The translations under genes were made by a program, and so were the position numbers. Below are positions 59,956 to 64,000 of a stretch of 64,000 nucleotides of DNA, in pieces (positions within the stretch are counted from its first letter, which is position 1; every line of letters starts with the position of its first letter). The stretch spans positions 1,116,001-1,180,000 of the forward strand of contig CAVUAD010000007.1 in assembly GCA_963739355.1 (NCBI GenBank). The letters run 5' to 3'. The notes beneath the pieces are model-generated. The model did not search any database. It was not told where the DNA came from and saw only the letters and a program-made list of their open reading frames with translations. This DNA is from JAWVFM01 sp963739355 (lineage in GTDB: Bacteria; Actinomycetota; Thermoleophilia; Solirubrobacterales; 70-9).

Positions 59956-62677
59956 GATGCTGGTTTGCGTGAACGTGAGGCAGGGGGACGTCCTCACCCG
60001 GGTCGTCGTCGCTGGCGGACGCGTTCGGGCCGGCCGGCGGTGGCTGCGCCTTCGCGCCGTGCACAAACTTCCAGAGGATCCGATCGAGCGTGCTCTGCGA
60101 CACCTTGTCCAGCGTGCTGAGCGGCAGGCCGGCCGAGAACTTCGCCGCGGGCGTCTTCGCCGTGTTCTGCGCGGTCATGTCGACCTTGGGCTTGATCGCG
60201 CCGTAGGCCTTGGAGTTCTTCGCTGAGGACGTGAACGCGTCGAACATCGGCACCCCGAGCGCCTCCGCCAGGTTCTTCGGCTTGAGGCCCATCGCAAGCT
60301 CGGCGGTGCGCAGGATCGAGATCTGGTCGTAGCGCGTGTGGATCACCGCGCCCTTCTTCGTGTACGGGCTGATCGCGAGCGCCGGGATGCGGTGAGCGTC
60401 GACGTGATCCGCCCCGTCCTGGGAGTCGTCCTCCTGCACGAGGATCAGCGAGTGCTTCCAGATCGAGGAGTGGGAGATGAGATCGACCATCTCGCCGAGA
60501 CCCCAGTCGTTGGAGGCGACCTGGGCATACGGAGTGCGCCGGCCCGGGGTCGTCCCCTCCGTGTGATCGTTGGGCAGGACGATGTAGTTGAAGGTTGGGA
60601 CGCCCGTGGTCGCGAGCTGGAGCTGGAAGCGCGCCTTGAAGCACGCGAAGCGGGAGTGGGCGCTGGCCGGCGCGCCGGAGGGAAGCGAGGAGTCGTACAC
60701 CTGGATCTGTCCCTGCGAGAGAACCGTGCTGTTGGAGACGTCGCTGTCGTAACAGACGTTCGGCAGCGGCGGCGGGGAGCCGACCAGCAGGCCCACGTCC
60801 GAGTTGGCGATCACCCGGTTGGCGGTTGCCTGCTCCTCCGCCGTCTTGTCCTTGTCCGGGAGCGGGCTGAGGCCGGCCAGCGCCTCGCCGTAGTTGAAGA
60901 ACGAGACGCCCGCGTCGAGCATGCGCTCGAAGATGTACCCCTTGGGCGGGGCGCTCACCTCGTAGCTGCCGAAGTCATACGGGCGGCCGCGGCCGGCGTA
61001 GTTCTGGTGCCAGTTTCGGACGACGTAGTCCGAGACCGCGCCCGCCGCGGTCCAGTAGTGGCCGTCGATCGACGCTTCGGAATCGGCGTAGACGTGGTCG
61101 AGCAGCGGGAAGCGGCGCGCCAGGGCGTGGAAGTTGGGCGTGTACTTCTTGCCGAACAGGGTGAGCTTCGGGTCGCCGTCGCCGCGGGGGTCATCGCCCA
61201 TCACCTGGTCGTAGGTCCGGTTCTCCTTGACGATGTAGAAGACGTGCTGGATGGGGCCGTTCGGGCGCAGCGGCGTGCCCTTGGGAGGGCGCCGGCTGTT
61301 CACCGGGACGATTTCCCGGTCTGCCTCTGGCGTCAGCCGGCGCAGGCGCCTGCGGCTGGGAACCCGGAGCAGCCCCGATTCGCCTCGCACGATCGACGGC
61401 AGGTACTGATAACGGTTGATCTGATCGTCGGAATCGCTTGGCGCGAGGGGATCTGGGCCGTGGCGGTTCGGGCCGACGCCGAGCCCCTTGGCGGCAACCC
61501 AGGCCATGCGCCGCCCGCGGGAGTCAACCGCGGTCGGGTAGGCGGCCGTGGGTATCCGGCCGACCAGCTGCCACGGCTTTGCCCGTCCGTACCCGCGGCC
61601 CCTGCACGTCTTGCCGCTCGCCTTCGGCAGCGCAAACACCGCGATCGCATCCTCGCCCGAGTCGGCGCTCATCAAGTAGCAGCCGTCCTGGGTCACCGAA
61701 ACGCGGATCGGGGCCGTCCCGTTGCCCTTCGACCGCGCCACTGAGAGCGTTCGGATCACCTTCCCGGAGTTGGTGTCGACCACGGCGATCAGGTCCTGGG
61801 CGGTCACCGCGACGTAGGCGCGCGGAAGCTTCGGGTCCATCGCCACCCCCTCCGGGTGCGAGAGGTGCGGCCCGACCTGGATCGTGCTCAGCACCGAACC
61901 CGTCTTCAGGTCGATCTTCGAGAGCGTGCCCTGCGTCTCGCTCGTCACGAACCCGTGACCCCGACGGTCGATGGCCGCCCCGTAGGGGTAGTGGCCGACG
62001 CCCACGTAGCGGACCGAGCGCGTCTTCGTATTGACGATCGCCGCACGGTCCGCGAGGTTGAGCGCTACCAGGAGAGTCTTCCCATCCGCGCTGATGGCGA
62101 GTTCCTGCGGCCACGACTCCGTGGAGCTCTGGGGTGGAAAGTCCTGATAGGGCGGCGTTCCCGCAGGCGGCGGGACGGCGATGAGGCCAGCGCGCTTGGC
62201 GTGACCGCTGCGGGCCTTGTAGCGGAGCACGTGGATCACGTCTCCCTGCTGCCCCGGAACGCTTGGGGGCGGGGTCTCGTCGGCGTGGGGAGACGCCGGC
62301 AGGCCCGACACGTAGGCCCGGTTGCGGGTTGGATCCATGACGATGCCGCCGGAGAGGCCCGGCATCAGGACCTTCTGCACCACGCTCCCGGCGTGCCTGC
62401 CCCTCACCTTCACGATGCGGATGTCGTTGACGCCGCGCCCCGACGAGAGCGTCCACAGAAACCGACCGTCGCGGGTGAGGGCCCCGCCGTTTGGATGGTT
62501 GCCGAGCTTCGTGAGCCGGCCCGCCGGGCGAACTCGGCGGCCGTTCGGCTGGATGCGGTTGTCGGGGCCGATCCGCCCGCTGTTCAGCGCGGCGGCAACC
62601 GCGACGCCGGCACCCGCGAGGACGAGCAGGACGACACCGGTCCGCAGCCTCCATCGCCAGCTTCGCCACACGGCCAT
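59903..62677 (-). CDS. Exported beta-propeller plus phosphoesterase protein
   Basis: 924 residues. A membrane anchor (about 12-30) is followed by a YVTN-type propeller (about 55-400; ALTRDGRFLWTLSSG, AISADGKTLLVALNLADRAAIV, PYGAAIDRRGHGFVTSETQ, GYLMSADSGEDAIAV-like stretch) and a phosphoesterase domain (about 480-830; IKENRTYDQVMGDDPRGDG-type core reading VKENRTYDQVMGDD, DHVYADSEASIDGHYW, FNYIVLPNDHTEG, LVQEDDSQDGADHVDAHRIPALAISPYTKKG). This is the phospholipase C/acid phosphatase-like group. It interrupts the leucine genes, with an Ala/His-rich tail overlapping leuB. Substrate unknown. Confidence 0.85.
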   Translation of the reverse strand: MAVWRSWRWRLRTGVVLLVLAGAGVAVAAALNSGRIGPDNRIQPNGRRVRPAGRLTKLGNHPNGGALTRDGRFLWTLSSGRGVNDIRIVKVRGRHAGSVVQKVLMPGLSGGIVMDPTRNRAYVSGLPASPHADETPPPSVPGQQGDVIHVLRYKARSGHAKRAGLIAVPPPAGTPPYQDFPPQSSTESWPQELAISADGKTLLVALNLADRAAIVNTKTRSVRYVGVGHYPYGAAIDRRGHGFVTSETQGTLSKIDLKTGSVLSTIQVGPHLSHPEGVAMDPKLPRAYVAVTAQDLIAVVDTNSGKVIRTLSVARSKGNGTAPIRVSVTQDGCYLMSADSGEDAIAVFALPKASGKTCRGRGYGRAKPWQLVGRIPTAAYPTAVDSRGRRMAWVAAKGLGVGPNRHGPDPLAPSDSDDQINRYQYLPSIVRGESGLLRVPSRRRLRRLTPEADREIVPVNSRRPPKGTPLRPNGPIQHVFYIVKENRTYDQVMGDDPRGDGDPKLTLFGKKYTPNFHALARRFPLLDHVYADSEASIDGHYWTAAGAVSDYVVRNWHQNYAGRGRPYDFGSYEVSAPPKGYIFERMLDAGVSFFNYGEALAGLSPLPDKDKTAEEQATANRVIANSDVGLLVGSPPPLPNVCYDSDVSNSTVLSQGQIQVYDSSLPSGAPASAHSRFACFKARFQLQLATTGVPTFNYIVLPNDHTEGTTPGRRTPYAQVASNDWGLGEMVDLISHSSIWKHSLILVQEDDSQDGADHVDAHRIPALAISPYTKKGAVIHTRYDQISILRTAELAMGLKPKNLAEALGVPMFDAFTSSAKNSKAYGAIKPKVDMTAQNTAKTPAAKFSAGLPLSTLDKVSQSTLDRILWKFVHGAKAQPPPAGPNASASDDDPGEDVPLPHVHANQHRALAALHRAYRRHSRDR

Positions 62678-62740
62678 GCGTCGAGAATATTCGCGCCCGC
62701 ACCAGCCCGCGCCGTTACCGGCACGTGAACGGACGACCGG

Positions 62741-63502
62741 CTACGACCGACGCGTCGAGACGTTCAGGCGCACGTAGCGAAGCTCGAAGGGCCGGGGCGT
62801 CGTCTCGAGGATCGCCGTCAGGAAGGCCTCGTGGAGGTTGGGCGGCAGGCGCTCGAGGTGCCACGGCAGGATCACGCTGCGCAGGAACTCGCGCGGATCG
62901 GGCGGGGTCAGCCGCCAGGCCTGGAGCCATACCCGCCCGACGTCGAAGCCCGCCCGCTGCAGGCGGGTCTCCGTCGGGCCCACCCCTGCGTAGTTCCACG
63001 GCTGCTGCTCGCTGCGAAGGTAGGGCGCGAAGCGCTCGTCGCCCGAGAGCGACTCGAGCACGCGCTGCACCTCGGCGATGTTGTCCTCGCCCCCGCACTG
63101 GAACTCCAGCTGCCCGCCGGGGCGGAGCGCGTCGTGGAGCCTCGCGAAGAGGCGCTCGTGGTCGAGGATCCAGTGGAAGACCGCGTTCGAGAACACGGCG
63201 TCCACGGGCTCCTCCAGCTCGAGGTCGAGCAGGTCGCCGACCCTCAGGTCGACGCGGGGATCGTCGCCGAGCTCCTCCCTGGCCTTCTCGATCATCGACT
63301 CCGAGGCATCGACGCCGATCAGCCGTCCGTTGGGAATTCGCTCCAGGAGCAGCGCAGTGACGTGGCCGCTGCCGCAGCCGGCGTCGAGGATGGTTTCGTC
63401 GCCCTGCAGCTCGAGGCGCTCCAGGACCTGGTTGGCCCACTCGAGGTGCGGCGCCGCGACGACCGTGTAGGCCTCCGCGTCCCAGTCGAGCGCGTCGCTC
63501 AT
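62741..63502 (-). CDS. SAM-dependent methyltransferase, trans-aconitate methyltransferase-like
   Basis: Class I methyltransferase. Motif I ILDAGCGSGHVTALLLE, then LIGVDASESMIEKAREEL, and VDAVFSNAVFHWILDHERLFARLHDALRPGGQLEFQCGG. The latter stretch resembles Tam and related small-acid methyltransferases. 253 residues. The ATG overlaps the leuD stop (ATGA). Tam detoxifies trans-aconitate, an inhibitor of aconitase-type enzymes such as LeuCD, which would fit its location, but this is inference. Confidence 0.82.
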   Translation of the reverse strand: MSDALDWDAEAYTVVAAPHLEWANQVLERLELQGDETILDAGCGSGHVTALLLERIPNGRLIGVDASESMIEKAREELGDDPRVDLRVGDLLDLELEEPVDAVFSNAVFHWILDHERLFARLHDALRPGGQLEFQCGGEDNIAEVQRVLESLSGDERFAPYLRSEQQPWNYAGVGPTETRLQRAGFDVGRVWLQAWRLTPPDPREFLRSVILPWHLERLPPNLHEAFLTAILETTPRPFELRYVRLNVSTRRS

Positions 63503-64000
63503 AGCGCCGTAGTGACCGGGCCGAGCGCGGCGCCCGACTCCTCGAAGAGGTCAATCGCCGCCGCGCGCTGCAGCGTCAGCCCGATGTCGTCGAGCCCGTT
63601 CAGCAGGCGGTGGCGTACGCCTGGCTCAATCTCGAAGCGCGCCTCGTTGCCCTCCCAGCTCACCAGCATCTCCTCCAGGTCGATCCTGCCACTGCCGGCC
63701 GCGGCGAGCTCGCGGCACTGGCCCTCGCTGAGGGCGACCGGAAGCAGGCCGATCTTCGTGCAGTTCGTGAAGAAGATGTCCCCGAACGACGGGGCGACGA
63801 CCGCCCTGAAGCCGAAGTCCTCCAGCGCCCACGGTGCGTGCTCGCGCGAGGAGCCGCAGCCGAAGTTGCGGCCCGCCACCAGGATCGGGTTCGACTCCAG
63901 CTCGATCTCGCCGTCGCGGATCCAGTCGTAGAAGAGGAACTCGCCAAAGCCGGTGCGCTCCACCCGCTTCAGGAACTGCTTGGGGATGATCTGGTCGGTG
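63499..64000 (-). CDS. leuD: 3-isopropylmalate dehydratase small subunit, 5' end outside the window
   Basis: Small subunit of the LeuCD isomerase, which also hydrates citraconate in the citramalate route. GRNFGCGSSREHAPWAL is the family signature, and TDQIIPKQFLKRVERTGFGEFLFYDW at the visible start matches the N-terminal region of LeuD. The frame is open to the window edge, so only a few N-terminal residues are missing. About 167 residues are seen. leuC would be expected just beyond position 64000. Confidence 0.93.
   Translation of the reverse strand, partial: TDQIIPKQFLKRVERTGFGEFLFYDWIRDGEIELESNPILVAGRNFGCGSSREHAPWALEDFGFRAVVAPSFGDIFFTNCTKIGLLPVALSEGQCRELAAAGSGRIDLEEMLVSWEGNEARFEIEPGVRHRLLNGLDDIGLTLQRAAAIDLFEESGAALGPVTTAL

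Overview
The window is about 70% GC, has dense gene overlaps, and carries a mix of actinobacterial gene orders. It reads as a chromosomal segment of a high-GC actinobacterium. The short-form HisG with a separate HisZ, the ribosomal operon without spacer tRNAs, and several small proteins I cannot place suggest a deep branch such as Thermoleophilia, but this is inference and needs a 16S comparison. I see no phage, no insertion sequence, no CRISPR array and no tRNA gene.

Layout. 1-11.7 kb is housekeeping, mostly on the minus strand: a partial acyl-CoA ligase, rseP-dxr, a plus-strand endonuclease IV gene, the rpsB-tsf-pyrH-frr-uppS-cdsA block, the rluD-lspA-yggT-proC block, and sepF with its own terminator. 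11.7-16.6 kb holds yggS, pgeF, a polysaccharide deacetylase and a CCA-adding enzyme, then a plus-strand membrane-anchored beta-propeller. 16.6-24.1 kb is a histidine operon (hisZ-hisG-hisD-hisB-hisH-hisA-small protein-hisF) with murA just upstream. 24.2-37.6 kb is more mixed: an HD-domain protein and a membrane hydrolase, a two-module zinc protein, an isocitrate dehydrogenase-like enzyme, a complete branched-chain amino acid ABC importer (liv), an Lrp regulator divergent from an EamA exporter, an MFS pump and a lipoprotein. 37.8-42.8 kb is a damage-inducible mutasome (LexA box, imuB, small protein, dnaE2). 43.2-48.6 kb is a 16S-23S-5S operon on the minus strand. The rest contains tyrS, a class A penicillin-binding protein, a DNA glycosylase, argH, a secreted repeat protein, a DegT aminotransferase, and a citramalate/branched-chain operon (leuD-methyltransferase-phosphoesterase-leuB-ilvE-cimA).

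How the genes work together. Cell envelope synthesis recurs: dxr and uppS for undecaprenyl phosphate, cdsA for phospholipid, murA and the penicillin-binding protein for murein, lspA for lipoproteins, sepF for division. Amino acid supply is the second theme: histidine synthesis, import of branched-chain amino acids, and isoleucine synthesis from pyruvate via citramalate. Many neighbouring genes share ATGA, GTGA, TTGA or TGATG junctions, which implies translational coupling.

I did not find a wholly new multi-gene system. The features I would look at first are non-coding: an 18/19-matched inverted repeat that contains both stop codons of a convergent gene pair, a dispersed palindromic repeat at two loci that supplies the end of leuB, a 17-bp perfect hairpin with a relative 11 kb away, and a pair of covarying palindromes in front of the HD-domain gene. 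Among proteins: MurA with Asp in place of the catalytic Cys, a small protein inside the mutasome operon, a two-module zinc protein whose start codon overlaps that of its divergent neighbour, and a secreted protein made of three cysteine-bounded repeats.
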